The notes: a model not told the origin generated them from the letters alone. A stretch of 64,000 nucleotides of DNA from Sphingomonas oligoaromativorans (GCF_011762195.1 NZ_JAASQK010000008.1:1-64000), one strand, 5' to 3'; shown: positions 33,781 through 43,269, counted from the stretch's first letter. Numbers and translations are program-made.

Positions 33781-34711
33781 ACCACAGCACCGGCAGGATC
33801 GTGGAGGCGACCATCAGCACCAGCGCGAAGGGATAGCCCCACGTCCAGCCCAGCTCCGGCATGATGTGGAAATTCATGCCGTAGACGCCCGCCACCAGCA
33901 CCGGCGGCACGCCGGCGACCGACACGACGGTGAGCACCTTCACCACGTCGTTCTGCTCGATGCTGATGAAGCCGGTGGCGGCGTCGAGCAGCAACTGCAC
34001 CCGGCCGGTCAGCGAGGTTTCGAACTCGTCCAGCGACTCGATGTCGTGGCGCACCGAGGCGAGCCGGTCGCGCAGCCCGTTCTCGATCGCGGGCTCGCAG
34101 CGATCGGCGACGAAGGCGGCGATGCGGCCGATGGCGAGGAAGGCGTGGCGCACCTTCACCATCTGCTCGCTGGAGCGGCCGATCCTGACCATCAGCCCGC
34201 GCAGCCGGCGCGTCTCGCGGCCGAGACGGCGTTTCTGGCCGGGGCGCGGATCGCGGAAGATCGCGTGCGAGGCCGAGGTCAGATCCTCCGCCACGCGCTC
34301 CAGCCGGTCCGCCGAGCGGTCGACCAGCTCCTCCAGCAGCCGCACCAGCGCCTCCTGTCCGCCGACCTCATGGTCCGCCTTGGCGATCGCCTCGTGGGTC
34401 GTGTCAAAGGCGGTCATCTCGGCGAAGCGGATGGTGATGAGCCGGCCGGAGCGGAGGATGAAGCCGGTCGGCGCGAGGATCGCCGCCTCGCCCTGCCGCG
34501 CGACCAGCGGCGCGCTCATCGTGAGCTGGCCCTGATGCACGCGCAGCCGGCTGGAGGCCTCGATCTCGGACAGGCTCTCGCGGTTGGGCAGCGCGATATC
34601 GAACGCCCGCTCGACGCGCATGATCTCCTCATCGGTGGGGCTGCACAGATCGACCCAGCAAGCGCCGGCCAGATCCTCCCCATCACTCGTACCGCCCGCG
34701 CATTTCAACAT
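33758..34711 (-). CDS. CorA-family divalent-cation transporter
   Basis: A 317-residue CorA-like magnesium/cobalt transporter. A soluble alpha/beta domain and long stalk helix precede two C-terminal membrane helices; the pore signature GMN is in VYGMNFHIMPELG (residues about 278-290), with TM1 VLTVVSVAGVPPVLVAG before it. The N-terminal part begins MLKCAGGTSDGEDLAGACWVDL. It is the ZntB/CorA group by appearance; the ion is not decidable. Divergent from the pirin genes. Confidence 0.92.
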   Translation of the reverse strand: MLKCAGGTSDGEDLAGACWVDLCSPTDEEIMRVERAFDIALPNRESLSEIEASSRLRVHQGQLTMSAPLVARQGEAAILAPTGFILRSGRLITIRFAEMTAFDTTHEAIAKADHEVGGQEALVRLLEELVDRSADRLERVAEDLTSASHAIFRDPRPGQKRRLGRETRRLRGLMVRIGRSSEQMVKVRHAFLAIGRIAAFVADRCEPAIENGLRDRLASVRHDIESLDEFETSLTGRVQLLLDAATGFISIEQNDVVKVLTVVSVAGVPPVLVAGVYGMNFHIMPELGWTWGYPFALVLMVASTILPVLWFKWRDWL

Positions 34712-34925
34712 GCGGCATCCTCTTGTCGCAAAAGCCTACTCCCGCTCCGGCTCTTCGCACGCCGGCGGCGGCGACACCAACCATTCCATTTTTTGGAACG
34801 ATGGAAATGGATTTATCCGAGTATTCTGGATGAATCCGCCCCCTATATTGGCCCTCGGACAGGCAGGGGGCCTCTTCGGAAAACCCCTCGGCCATCATCC
34901 TTTAACGTGGATCGGGAGAACCGCG

Positions 34926-35624
34926 ATGATCGAACTGCGCCCCTTCGCCACGCTCGGCGGCGAGAACCATGGCTGGCTGGATGCCAAGCACCATTTCTCC
35001 TTCGCCAACTATTATGACCCCAAGCGGATGAACTGGGGCAATCTGCGCGTCTGGAACGACGACGTCATCGAGGCGCGTTCTGGTTTCCCGCCGCATCCGC
35101 ACCGCGACATGGAGATCATCACCTATGTCCGCACCGGCGCGATCACCCACCAGGACAGCCTGGGCAACAAGGGCCGCACCGGCGCCGGCGACGTTCAGGT
35201 GATGTCGGCGGGCACGGGCATCACGCATTCGGAATATAATCTGGAGGAGGAGGCCACCACCCTCTTCCAGATCTGGATCCTGCCGACCCGCACCGGCGAC
35301 AAGCCGAGCTGGGGCGCCCGTCCCTTCCCCAAGGGCGAGCGGTCCGGCAGGTTCGTCACGCTGGCCTCCGGCTTCGCCAATGACGGCGATGCGCTGCCGA
35401 TCCGCACCGATGCGCGGGTGGTCGGCGCGACGCTGAAGGCCGGCGAGACGGCCGAGTATGCGCTCGGCGCCGATCGCCGCGCCTATCTGGTGCCCGCCAC
35501 CGGCGCGGTCGAGATCGAGGGCGTGCGCGTCAACGCCCGCGACGGCGCCGCCATCCAGGACGTCGAGACCCTCAAGGTCATCGCGATCGAGGATAGCGAG
35601 GTGGTGTTCGTCGACGCCGCGTGA
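34926..35624 (+). CDS. Pirin-family protein, short YhaK-like
   Basis: A 232-residue bicupin-like protein. Metal ligands of pirin are visible: [13 protein letters not shown] (residues about 56-68, His-x-His) and TGITHSEYN (about 98-106, His and Glu). YhaK/YhhW-type pirins are sometimes quercetin dioxygenases; activity here is unknown. The ATG at 34926 follows GGGAG. Upstream a TTCCA-N5-TGGAA inverted repeat (34784-34798) could be an operator. A second pirin gene follows 109 bases later, with a hairpin in between. Confidence 0.9.
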   Translation: MIELRPFATLGGENHGWLDAKHHFSFANYYDPKRMNWGNLRVWNDDVIEARSGFPPHPHRDMEIITYVRTGAITHQDSLGNKGRTGAGDVQVMSAGTGITHSEYNLEEEATTLFQIWILPTRTGDKPSWGARPFPKGERSGRFVTLASGFANDGDALPIRTDARVVGATLKAGETAEYALGADRRAYLVPATGAVEIEGVRVNARDGAAIQDVETLKVIAIEDSEVVFVDAA

Positions 35625-35635
35625 CACATTGCGTT

Positions 35636-35664
35636 CGGGGCGGCGATACCTGTCCGCCGCCCCG
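35636..35664 (+). terminator. Hairpin between the two pirin genes, possible attenuator
   Basis: CGGGGCGGCG (35636-35645) pairs perfectly with CGCCGCCCCG (35655-35664), loop nine bases. No T-run follows. It could separate the two pirin transcripts or lower the level of the second gene. Confidence 0.5.
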
Positions 35665-35733
35665 TCAGGCCGCCGGGGCTCCCTGCCCCCCTCCCCGGCC
35701 CCGGCGGCCACAGATTTCTTGAGGAGCCCGATC

Positions 35734-36657
35734 ATGACCCTGCGTTCGAGCGATGTGGACGGCGTCGACATGGTGATCCTGCCGCCGGTCCGCGATCTCG
35801 GCGACGGCTTCACCGTGCGGCGCGCGTTGCCCTCGGCGCATCGCCGGATGGTCGGCCCCTTCATCTTCCTCGACCAGATGGGTCCGGCCGCCTTCACCGG
35901 CGGCGAGGGGCTCGATGTCCGCCCCCATCCCCATATCGGCCTCGCCACCGTCACCTATCTGCTCGACGGCGAGATCATGCACCGCGACTCCGTCGGCTCG
36001 GTGCAGGCGATCCGCCCCGGCGAGGTGAACTGGATGACGGCGGGCTCGGGCATCGTCCATTCCGAGCGCACCCGCCCGGAACTGCGCGCGAAGGGCTCCA
36101 GCCTGTTCGGCCTCCAGACATGGGTGGCGCTGCCCAGGGCGCATGAGGAAACCGCGCCGAGCTTCGCCCATTACAAGGCGGACGAGATCCCCGCCACCGA
36201 GGCGAACGGCGTGACGCTCACCCTGATCGCCGGCCGATCGGACGGGCTGGCCTCGCCGGTGAAGACCTTCTCCGACATGGTCTATGCCGACATCCTTCTG
36301 GAGGCCGGCGCCCGCTATCAGCTCAAGGCCGAGCATGTCGAACGCGCCATCTATGTGGTCGAGGGCGCCATCTCGGTCGAGGGACAATCGGGCGGCTTCG
36401 CCACCGGCGAGCTGGTGGTCTTCCGCCCCGGCGCGGAGATCGTGCTGCGCGCCCATGACGGAGCCGCGCGCCTGATGCTGGTCGGCGGCGAACCCTTCCC
36501 CGAGAAGCGCAACATCTACTGGAATTTCGTCTCCAGCGATGCGGACCGGATCGAGCAGGCCAAGGAGGACTGGCGCGCACAGCGCTTCGCCGCCGTGCCC
36601 GGCGAACCGGACTTCATCCCGCTCCCCGAAGACCCGAAGCCCGTCCGCTATCCCTGA
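35734..36657 (+). CDS. Pirin-family protein, longer type
   Basis: A 307-residue pirin with the full bicupin layout. The His-rich metal site is [14 protein letters not shown] (residues about 63-76) plus [11 protein letters not shown] and SGIVHSERT (about 105-113). The C-terminal cupin follows ([23 protein letters not shown]) with a tail characteristic of full-length pirin ([16 protein letters not shown]). The ATG at 35734 follows GAGGAG at 35721-35726. It shares the same strand as the shorter pirin but the two are not close homologues. Confidence 0.93.
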   Translation: MTLRSSDVDGVDMVILPPVRDLGDGFTVRRALPSAHRRMVGPFIFLDQMGPAAFTGGEGLDVRPHPHIGLATVTYLLDGEIMHRDSVGSVQAIRPGEVNWMTAGSGIVHSERTRPELRAKGSSLFGLQTWVALPRAHEETAPSFAHYKADEIPATEANGVTLTLIAGRSDGLASPVKTFSDMVYADILLEAGARYQLKAEHVERAIYVVEGAISVEGQSGGFATGELVVFRPGAEIVLRAHDGAARLMLVGGEPFPEKRNIYWNFVSSDADRIEQAKEDWRAQRFAAVPGEPDFIPLPEDPKPVRYP

Positions 36658-36671
36658 TCGCTTCCCCCTGA

Positions 36672-36709
36672 CGTCCACCGCCCATCCTGCTATGGGAGGA
36701 CGGTGGACG
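36672..36709 (+). promoter_or_regulatory. Hairpin that buries the ribosome-binding site and start of the next gene
   Basis: CGTCCACCG (36672-36680) pairs with CGGTGGACG (36701-36709) and CCCAT (36681-36685) with ATGGG (36692-36696), with a bulged AGGA and a six-base loop. The GGGAGGA ribosome site (36694-36700) and the GTG start (36703-36705) both lie in this structure. It could repress translation initiation unless opened. It is a sequence-based prediction only. Confidence 0.5.
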
Positions 36710-37173
36710 GTTCGCTTCCCCCTCCGCTCACAGAGACGCTGCGCCGGGTGGCGGCCGCGATGGAGGGCGCGCAAGACCCCTGGTGGATCATCGCCAGCGC
36801 CGCCATGGCGCTCCACGGCGCGCATCCGATCGAGGTCGCCGACGTCGATCTTCTGACCAGCGAACGCGATGCCGAAACCCTGCTCGCCACGCTGCGACTC
36901 CGCCCGTCGCCGGACGGCGGCTCCGACCGGTTCCGCTCGCACGTCTTCGCCCGCTGGGAAGCGCCGCCCGTGCCGGTCGAGATCATGGCCGGCTTCGAGG
37001 TGCGCACGCCGCGGGGCTGGCGATCCGTCCGCCCCGTCAGCCGCGTGGCGAAACAGCTTGGAAACATGACGCTATTCATTCCCTCGGTGGACGAAATACT
37101 CGTCCATTGCCGCCTGTTCGGCCGCCCCAAGGACGAACAACGTGCGGCGATTCTGCAACGCTTGGAGTCTTGA
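36703..37173 (+). CDS. Nucleotidyltransferase-fold protein
   Basis: A 156-residue protein whose first half resembles nucleotidyltransferase domains: PWWIIASAAMALHG (residues about 26-39) resembles the hG[GS] motif and EVADVDLLT (about 44-52) resembles the DxD metal pair. The C-terminal part (GNMTLFIPSVDEILVHCRLFGRPKDEQRAAIL) is a helical segment. The family has members in toxin-antitoxin and abortive-infection systems (AbiEii-like) but also unrelated ones; this one is orphan. The GTG start follows GGGAGGA but lies in a hairpin. It stands between a pirin and a TonB-dependent receptor gene. Confidence 0.7.
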   Translation: MDGSLPPPLTETLRRVAAAMEGAQDPWWIIASAAMALHGAHPIEVADVDLLTSERDAETLLATLRLRPSPDGGSDRFRSHVFARWEAPPVPVEIMAGFEVRTPRGWRSVRPVSRVAKQLGNMTLFIPSVDEILVHCRLFGRPKDEQRAAILQRLES

Positions 37174-37292
37174 TTCTCGGTTCGGCCAAGGCGCGCTTGA
37201 GCGAATATGTCACAACTGTTACGGGCCGCTTCGACTCCCCCGAGAACGGGAGCAAGGCCCATCAGAGGATGCCGGGCCACATAGGGGAAAGC

Positions 37293-39566
37293 ATGATTTC
37301 GAAGTCTGCCCGGTCGCCCATCGGACGCACGCTCTTCTGCGGCGCGTCCGCCATTGCCGCTCTTGCCGCCGCCTCCGCGCAGGCGCAGACGAGCGACACC
37401 GCCGCCGCCGCCAACGCGCCCGACGCGGCTGCCCAGAATGGCGAAATCCTCGTCACCGCGTCCCGCCGCGAGGAATCCGCCAAGAATGTGCCCGTCGCGG
37501 TCACCGCGATCGGTGGCGAGAAGCTCGCGGTGCTCAATTCGAGCGGCCTCGACATCCGCTTCCTGTCGTCGCGCACGCCGAGCCTTCAGATCGAAAGCTC
37601 GTTCGGCCGCACCTTCCCGCGCTTCTACATCCGCGGCCTCGGCAACACGGATTTCGATCCGAACGCCGCGCAGCCGGTGTCGATCGTCTATGACGACGTC
37701 GCGCTGGAGAGCAATTTCCTCAAGTCCTTCCCCGTGTTCGACCTTCAGAACGTCGAAGTGCTGCGCGGTCCGCAGGGCACGCTGTTCGGGCGCAACACGC
37801 CCGCCGGCGTCATCAAGCTGGACTCGGCCAAGCCGAGCGACACCTGGAACGGATACATCACCGGTTCGCTCGCCACCTATAACACGGCGAATGTCGAGGG
37901 CGCCGTCGGCGGCCCGATCGCCGAGGGCCTGAGCTTCCGCGCGTCGGGCATCGTGCAGAGCCGCGACAACTGGGTCACCAACGACGACACCACCGGCAAC
38001 GGCCCGCGCAAGCTGGAAGGCTATGCCGACCGCGCCGGCCGCCTCCAGCTCGCCTACACCTCGGGCGACTTCCACGCGCTGGTCAACGTCCACGGCCGCG
38101 ATCTCAACGGTTCGCCCCGCCTGTTCCGCGCCGGCCTGTTCGTGCAGGGCAGCAACCACTTCCAGCCGGGTTTCAACCCGAGCCATGTCTCGCAGGACGG
38201 CATCAGCGAGCAGAACATGACGCAGTGGGGGACCAACCTCCACCTCGACTATCATTTCGAGGGCCTCGGCACGCTCTATTCGATCACCGGCTATGAGGAA
38301 GCGCACGTCAAGTCGATCGGCGACATCGACGGCGGCGACACCTACACCGCGCCGGCGCTGGGCCTCAACGTCGGCCTCTTCCCGGACAACACCGGCGACA
38401 TCGTGCGCCCCAAGGAGTTCAGCCAGGAAGTCCGCTTCCAGTCGGAAGAGTTCAACGGCTTCCGCCTCCAGGGCGGCGCCTATTACTTCCACCAGCGCCT
38501 GAAGTATCATGAGCTGGATTTCGACACGACCGGCACGCAGGACGGCGACGTCTTCCACAACGACAAGAACGAGAATTACGGCATCTTCGCCTCGGGCGAA
38601 TACAAGGCCACCGACAAGCTGACGCTGCGCGCCGGCGTCCGCTACAGCCACGACAGCAAGCGCGACTTCGTCAACGGCTATGATCTCGCCTTCGGCGCCT
38701 CGCCGAATCCGGGCGGCGTCATCACGCCCTCGACCGCGCACGCCAAGGGCAGCGACGTGACCTGGGATGCCAGCGCCACCTATGCGCTGACCCCGCAGGT
38801 GAACGCCTATGCCCGCGTCGCGACCGGCTATCTCGGACCGGCGATCCAGGATCGCGTGACCTTCGGCAGCCAGCAGAGCGTCGCCAGGAAGCAGACCACC
38901 ATCTCGGGCGAAGGCGGCTTCAAGTTCGAAAGCCGCGATCGCAAATATCATATCGACCTCGACGGTTACTGGTGGCGCACCAAGAACCTTCAGCTCACCG
39001 CCGTCGGCGGCCAGAGCAACTCGGCGGCGCTCATCAACGCCGATCATGCGGTGGGGTATGGCATCGAGGGTCAGCTCGACGCCCGTCCGATCCCGCACCT
39101 CGTGCTGACGGCCGGCGGAAGCTGGAACTTCACCGAGATCCGCGACAAGAACATCTCGATCGGCGTCTGCGGCGCGCTCTGCACCGTCACCGATCCGATC
39201 AACGCGGAAGGCCGCGCGATCATCGACGGCAACGACCTGCCGCAGGCGCCGCGCTATGTCGCCAACGTCACCGCGCGCTACGGCGTGCCGCTCAAGAATG
39301 GTGGCGAGATCTTCGTCTACACCGATTGGGCGTATCGCAGCAGCATCAACTACTTCCTCTACACGGCCAAGGAATTCCGCGGCCGCTCGCTGACGGAAGG
39401 CGGCCTGAAGCTCGGCTACATCTCGCCGACTCACTTCGAGCTGGCGGTGTTCTCGCGCAACATCACCAACCAGATCCGCGCGATCAGCGCGATCGACTTC
39501 AACAACCTGACGGGCATGATAAACGATCCCCGCATCATCGGCGTCGAGGCGAAGTTCCACTTCTGA
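37293..39566 (+). CDS. TonB-dependent receptor
   Basis: A 757-residue outer-membrane receptor. A signal peptide (RTLFCGASAIAALAAASAQAQ, cleavage near residue 32) is followed by the plug: EILVTASRREESAKNVPVAV (TonB box near residue 50), FYIRGLGNTDFD and QNVEVLRGPQGTLFGRNTPAG (about 151-171). The C-terminal barrel ends with Phe (KFHF) as expected for BAM targeting. The substrate is unknown; no siderophore or sugar genes are next to it. ATG 37293 follows AGGGGAAA. A rho-independent terminator follows. Confidence 0.95.
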   Translation: MISKSARSPIGRTLFCGASAIAALAAASAQAQTSDTAAAANAPDAAAQNGEILVTASRREESAKNVPVAVTAIGGEKLAVLNSSGLDIRFLSSRTPSLQIESSFGRTFPRFYIRGLGNTDFDPNAAQPVSIVYDDVALESNFLKSFPVFDLQNVEVLRGPQGTLFGRNTPAGVIKLDSAKPSDTWNGYITGSLATYNTANVEGAVGGPIAEGLSFRASGIVQSRDNWVTNDDTTGNGPRKLEGYADRAGRLQLAYTSGDFHALVNVHGRDLNGSPRLFRAGLFVQGSNHFQPGFNPSHVSQDGISEQNMTQWGTNLHLDYHFEGLGTLYSITGYEEAHVKSIGDIDGGDTYTAPALGLNVGLFPDNTGDIVRPKEFSQEVRFQSEEFNGFRLQGGAYYFHQRLKYHELDFDTTGTQDGDVFHNDKNENYGIFASGEYKATDKLTLRAGVRYSHDSKRDFVNGYDLAFGASPNPGGVITPSTAHAKGSDVTWDASATYALTPQVNAYARVATGYLGPAIQDRVTFGSQQSVARKQTTISGEGGFKFESRDRKYHIDLDGYWWRTKNLQLTAVGGQSNSAALINADHAVGYGIEGQLDARPIPHLVLTAGGSWNFTEIRDKNISIGVCGALCTVTDPINAEGRAIIDGNDLPQAPRYVANVTARYGVPLKNGGEIFVYTDWAYRSSINYFLYTAKEFRGRSLTEGGLKLGYISPTHFELAVFSRNITNQIRAISAIDFNNLTGMINDPRIIGVEAKFHF

Positions 39567-39594
39567 TCGCCGGACCGGTTGTGACAAACGAAAG

Positions 39595-39624
39595 GGGCGG
39601 CCCTGCCAAGGGGCCGCCCTTTTT
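39595..39624 (+). terminator. Rho-independent terminator after the TonB-dependent receptor
   Basis: GGGCGGCCC (39595-39603) pairs perfectly with GGGCCGCCC (39611-39619), loop seven bases, followed by TTTTT (39620-39624). It separates the receptor at 37293 from the gene at 39683. Confidence 0.9.
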
Positions 39625-39682
39625 GCATCCGGGACGGAACTTCCTCTTGAGCCGGGCGCGATACGGGGGCACAGCCCCGGCG

Positions 39683-40099
39683 ATGATCGACGCGTCCCGA
39701 TCCCGGCTGCAAAGACCCCGGACGATCGCGCTGGCCCTGCTCGCCTGCGCGCTGGCGTTGCGACTCCTCATTCCCGCCGGCTGGATGCCCGTCGCCGACG
39801 CGCAGGGGCTCCATCTCGTGCTCTGCTCGGGCAGCGGGCCGATGGAGATGCCGTCCGCCCATGCCATGGCGGGCATGAAGGGCATGGATCATCACGGCCA
39901 TCACGATCCGTCGATGCCCGATCATCCCTGCGCCTTCGCCGGACTCGGCCTGGCGTTGGCGGAACCCCTGCTGCCGCAGCTCGCGCTGCCGGCGCGCGTC
40001 GCGGCCGTCCGGGTCGATCATGCGGGCGAGACGGTGGCGATCGGGCGCGGCCTCGCCGCTCCGCCGCCGCCCGCCACAGGACCACCCGCCCTCGGCTGA
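39683..40099 (+). CDS. Met/His-rich exported protein, DUF2946-like
   Basis: A 138-residue protein with an N-terminal hydrophobic signal/anchor (TIALALLACALALRLLIPAGWMP, residues about 14-36) and a metal-ligand stretch from MEMPSAHAM to HHDPSMPDHPC (about 54-83). The layout (LRLLIPAGWMP then LVLCSG then Cys near residue 83) resembles DUF2946 proteins, often found beside copper-type TonB receptors. It may deliver or bind copper or another soft metal outside the cytoplasm. The next gene, a TonB-dependent receptor, starts 61 bases later on the same strand, which supports this idea. Substrate is inferred. Confidence 0.7.
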   Translation: MIDASRSRLQRPRTIALALLACALALRLLIPAGWMPVADAQGLHLVLCSGSGPMEMPSAHAMAGMKGMDHHGHHDPSMPDHPCAFAGLGLALAEPLLPQLALPARVAAVRVDHAGETVAIGRGLAAPPPPATGPPALG

Positions 40100-40160
40100 T
40101 CGCCCGCCGCGCGCCTTCCCGCGCGCGGCCGACGTCCCTTTTCAGCCGATCGGAAATCCC

Positions 40161-42383
40161 ATGTCCTTCTTCCCGCGCGCGCTGCGGCGCGCGTCCGTCA
40201 TGCCGTTGGCGCTCGCCGCGGCACCCGCTTTCGCGGCCGACCTGCCGCCCTCTCCGGGCGACATCCTCGTCACCGCCGGCAAGCAGCAGGCGAGCATCGA
40301 GAACACGCCTTCCACCCGCGCGTCGATCGACGCCGACACCATCGCCCGCACCGTCAACGCGATGAACGTGGAGGACACGGTCAAATATCTGCCGAGCCTG
40401 ATCGTGCGCAAACGCCACATCGGCGACACGCAGGCCCCGCTCGCCACGCGCACCTCGGGCCTCGGCTCCTCGGCACGCAGCCTGGTCTATGCTGACGGAG
40501 CGCTGCTTTCGTCCCTCATCGGCAACAACAACACGACCGCCTCGCCCCGCTGGAGCCTCGTCAGCCCGCAGGAGATCGAGCGCATCGACGTGCTCTACGG
40601 CCCCTTCTCGGCCGCCTATCCGGGCAATTCGATCGGCGCGGTGGTCAACATCACCACGCGGCTGCCCGATACGCTCGAAGCGACGGCGAGCGCCGGCACC
40701 AGCGTGCAGCGCTTCAACCAGTATGGCACATCCGACACGCTGCCCACCTATCAGATCGGCGGCACGCTGGGCGATCGTTTCGGCCCGCTCGCGCTGTTCG
40801 CCAGCGTCGATCATGTGACGAGCCACGGCCAGCCCTTGCTCTATGTGACCGGCGCGCAGCCCGCGGGCACCACCGGCGGCTTCGACAGCAGCACGCGCAC
40901 CGGCGTGCCCACACGGGTGCTCGGCGCGAGCGGGTTCGAGCGCCAGTCGCAGGACCAGATCAAGCTCAAGGCGGCGCTGGACATCACCCCGGACATCCGC
41001 CTCACCTATGTCGGCGGCTTGTTCCTCAACGACACAGACGCGCACGCCGAAACCTATCTGAGCGGCGCAGGCGGCGCGCCTGCCTACACCAGCGGCTTCG
41101 ACAGCGGCATCTATCGCTTCGACGAGCGCCACTGGTCGCACAGCGTCACCGCGGCGGGCTCGGGCGACCGCTTCGACTGGCAGGTGATCGGCACGCTCTA
41201 CGACTTCGCGCACGACGTGCAGCGCACGCCGACCGGCACGGCCCCGGCCGCGCTTTCGGGGGGAGCGGGGAACGTCACCCGGCTCGACGGCACCGGCTGG
41301 AAGACGCTGGACGCCAAAGGCGCATGGCGTTCCGACGCGGCGGCGACGCACACGCTGAGCTTCGGCGCGCATGGCGACTGGTTCCGCCTCAACAGCAACC
41401 GATACAGCACGACCGACTGGCTGAACGGCCCCGACGGCACGCTCAACCTCCAGTCGCGGGGCCGCACCCGCACGCTCGCGCTCTGGGCGCAGGATGCGTG
41501 GAGGCTGCTTCCCGCCGTCACGCTGACGGCGGGCGGGCGCTACGAATGGTGGAAGGCCTATGACGGACGCAACGTCTCGCTGACGCCCGCCATCGCCGCC
41601 GATCAGCCGGAACTGTCCGCGCATCGCTTCTCGCCGAAAGCCTCGCTCGCCTGGGACGCCGCGCCGCACTGGACGCTGCGTCTCAACTTCGGCGAGGCAT
41701 GGCGCTTCCCGACGGTCGGCGAACTCTACCAGATCGTGACGACGCCGGTGCCGGCGGTCCCCAACCCGAACCTGAAGCCCGAGCGCGCGCTCTCCGAGGA
41801 GCTGGCGATCGAGCATCATGACGCCCATGGCTCGATCCGCCTGTCCGTCTTCAACGAATCCATCAAGGACGCGCTGATCTCGCAGACCGGGCCGCTGCCC
41901 GACACCGCCCAGTTCGGCACCTTCGTCCAGAATGTCGACCGGACACGCGCGCGGGGCATCGAGCTGGCCATCCAGCGCACCGATCTGCTGCCCCGCTTCG
42001 ATCTCTCAGGGAGCGTCACCTATGCCGATGCGACCACGCGCAAGGATACGGTGTTCCCGGCCGCCGAGGGCAAGCTGCTGCCGCAGGTGCCGCACTGGAA
42101 GGCGAGCGTAGTGGGCACCTGGCGCCCGGTCGACCGCGTCTCGCTCACCGCCGCCGCGCGCTATTCCAGCCGCAACTTCGGCGCGCTCGACAACAGCGAC
42201 GTGGTCGGCAACGTCTATCAGGGCTTTTACAAATATTTCGTCGTCGATCTCCGCGCGGACATCCGCGTCGGCGACCACATGACCTTCGCGCTCGGCGTCG
42301 ATAATGTGAACAACGACAAATATTTCCTCTACCACCCCTTCCCGCAGCGGAGCCTGTTCATGCAGGTCGGATGGAAGCTGTGA
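40161..42383 (+). CDS. TonB-dependent receptor, candidate copper/metal receptor
   Basis: A 740-residue outer-membrane receptor. Signal peptide to about residue 26 (LALAAAPAFAAD). The plug includes DILVTAGKQQASIENTPS (TonB box region, about 34-51) and EIERIDVLYGPFSAAYPGNSIGAVVNITTR (about 140-169), and the barrel follows. The C-terminus reads MQVGWKL and ends in Leu, not the usual Phe/Tyr. It follows the Met/His-rich protein, so a metal (copper?) substrate is plausible; OprC-like. No cofactor or siderophore genes are near. Only a weak ribosome site (CGGAAA) precedes the ATG. It overlaps the end of the LysR gene by 26 bases. Confidence 0.93.
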   Translation: MSFFPRALRRASVMPLALAAAPAFAADLPPSPGDILVTAGKQQASIENTPSTRASIDADTIARTVNAMNVEDTVKYLPSLIVRKRHIGDTQAPLATRTSGLGSSARSLVYADGALLSSLIGNNNTTASPRWSLVSPQEIERIDVLYGPFSAAYPGNSIGAVVNITTRLPDTLEATASAGTSVQRFNQYGTSDTLPTYQIGGTLGDRFGPLALFASVDHVTSHGQPLLYVTGAQPAGTTGGFDSSTRTGVPTRVLGASGFERQSQDQIKLKAALDITPDIRLTYVGGLFLNDTDAHAETYLSGAGGAPAYTSGFDSGIYRFDERHWSHSVTAAGSGDRFDWQVIGTLYDFAHDVQRTPTGTAPAALSGGAGNVTRLDGTGWKTLDAKGAWRSDAAATHTLSFGAHGDWFRLNSNRYSTTDWLNGPDGTLNLQSRGRTRTLALWAQDAWRLLPAVTLTAGGRYEWWKAYDGRNVSLTPAIAADQPELSAHRFSPKASLAWDAAPHWTLRLNFGEAWRFPTVGELYQIVTTPVPAVPNPNLKPERALSEELAIEHHDAHGSIRLSVFNESIKDALISQTGPLPDTAQFGTFVQNVDRTRARGIELAIQRTDLLPRFDLSGSVTYADATTRKDTVFPAAEGKLLPQVPHWKASVVGTWRPVDRVSLTAAARYSSRNFGALDNSDVVGNVYQGFYKYFVVDLRADIRVGDHMTFALGVDNVNNDKYFLYHPFPQRSLFMQVGWKL

Positions 42384-43269
42384 CGCGGGCCTCCGCCAGC
42401 ATCCAGTCGCGGAGCTGGCGGAAGGCGGAGGACTCCATCCTCGCCGGCGGATAGGCGAGGTAATAAGCGCGCTCGCTCGGCAACGGCAGGTCGAAAGGCC
42501 GGACGAGCGCGCCGGAGGCCAGCTCCGGCTCGATCAGGAAGCTCGGCACCAACGCGGCCCCCGCTCCCGCCGCCGCCGCCTGCGCCAGCATCAGGAAATG
42601 CGAGAAGCCGGGCAGCGGCCCCTCCGGCACATGATCCACCCCCGCCAGCGCGAACCAGCGCGCCCAGGCATCTCGCCGGTTCGACTGGACGAGCAGCGGC
42701 AGCCGGGCGAGATCGCGCGGCTCGCGCAACCCTTCGGCCAGCGACGGCGACACCACCGGGATCGCCGCCTCGCGAAACAGCAGGTCGCAGACCGCGCCCG
42801 GCCAGTCGGGGCGGCCGAAATGGATCGCCGCGTCGAAAGGCTCGGTCACGAAGTCGAACTCGTCCGCGCGGGCGGCGAAGTTGACGATCAGATCGGGGTG
42901 CCGCTCGGTGAGCCTCGGCAGGCGCGGCGCCAGCCAGCGCATCCCGAAGCTCGGCAGCGTCGCCAGCTCGATCACCCGTTCGCTGGGCCGAGCCATCGCG
43001 CGCGCCGTCGCCCGTCGGATCGCGCCCAGCGCCGCCTCCACCTCCTCGGCATAGGCACGGCCCGCCTCGTTGAGGCTCACGCGCCGCCCGGTCCGGTCGA
43101 ACAGGCTGACGCCGAGCCATTCCTCCAGATGGGCGATCTGGCGGCTGATCGCGCTTTGCGTGAGCCCCACCTCGGCGGCGGCGCGGCTGAAGCTGCCATG
43201 GCGCGCGGCCGCGGCGAAGCTGTGCAGCATCGCCATCGGGGGCAGCGTGCGGCGATCCTCCTCGCTCAT
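42358..43269 (-). CDS. LysR-family transcriptional regulator (GcvA-like)
   Basis: A 303-residue regulator. Helix-turn-helix: FAAAARHGSFSRAAAEVGLTQSAISRQIAHLEEWLG (residues about 14-49). The C-terminal substrate-binding domain follows with the GcvA-like WLAPRLPRLTERHPDLIVNF (about 111-130). It is divergent from the aminotransferase at 43362 with 92 bases between, the classical arrangement for a regulator of the adjacent catabolic genes. The 3' end overlaps the receptor gene. GAGGGAATGGA precedes the ATG. Confidence 0.93.
   Translation of the reverse strand: MSEEDRRTLPPMAMLHSFAAAARHGSFSRAAAEVGLTQSAISRQIAHLEEWLGVSLFDRTGRRVSLNEAGRAYAEEVEAALGAIRRATARAMARPSERVIELATLPSFGMRWLAPRLPRLTERHPDLIVNFAARADEFDFVTEPFDAAIHFGRPDWPGAVCDLLFREAAIPVVSPSLAEGLREPRDLARLPLLVQSNRRDAWARWFALAGVDHVPEGPLPGFSHFLMLAQAAAAGAGAALVPSFLIEPELASGALVRPFDLPLPSERAYYLAYPPARMESSAFRQLRDWMLAEARVTASIRPA

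Noticed and set aside
36690-39587. A 965-codon minus-strand frame opposite the first TonB-dependent receptor
   Set aside because: The receptor reading is clearly real; the antisense frame has repetitive Arg/Asp/Val content only.
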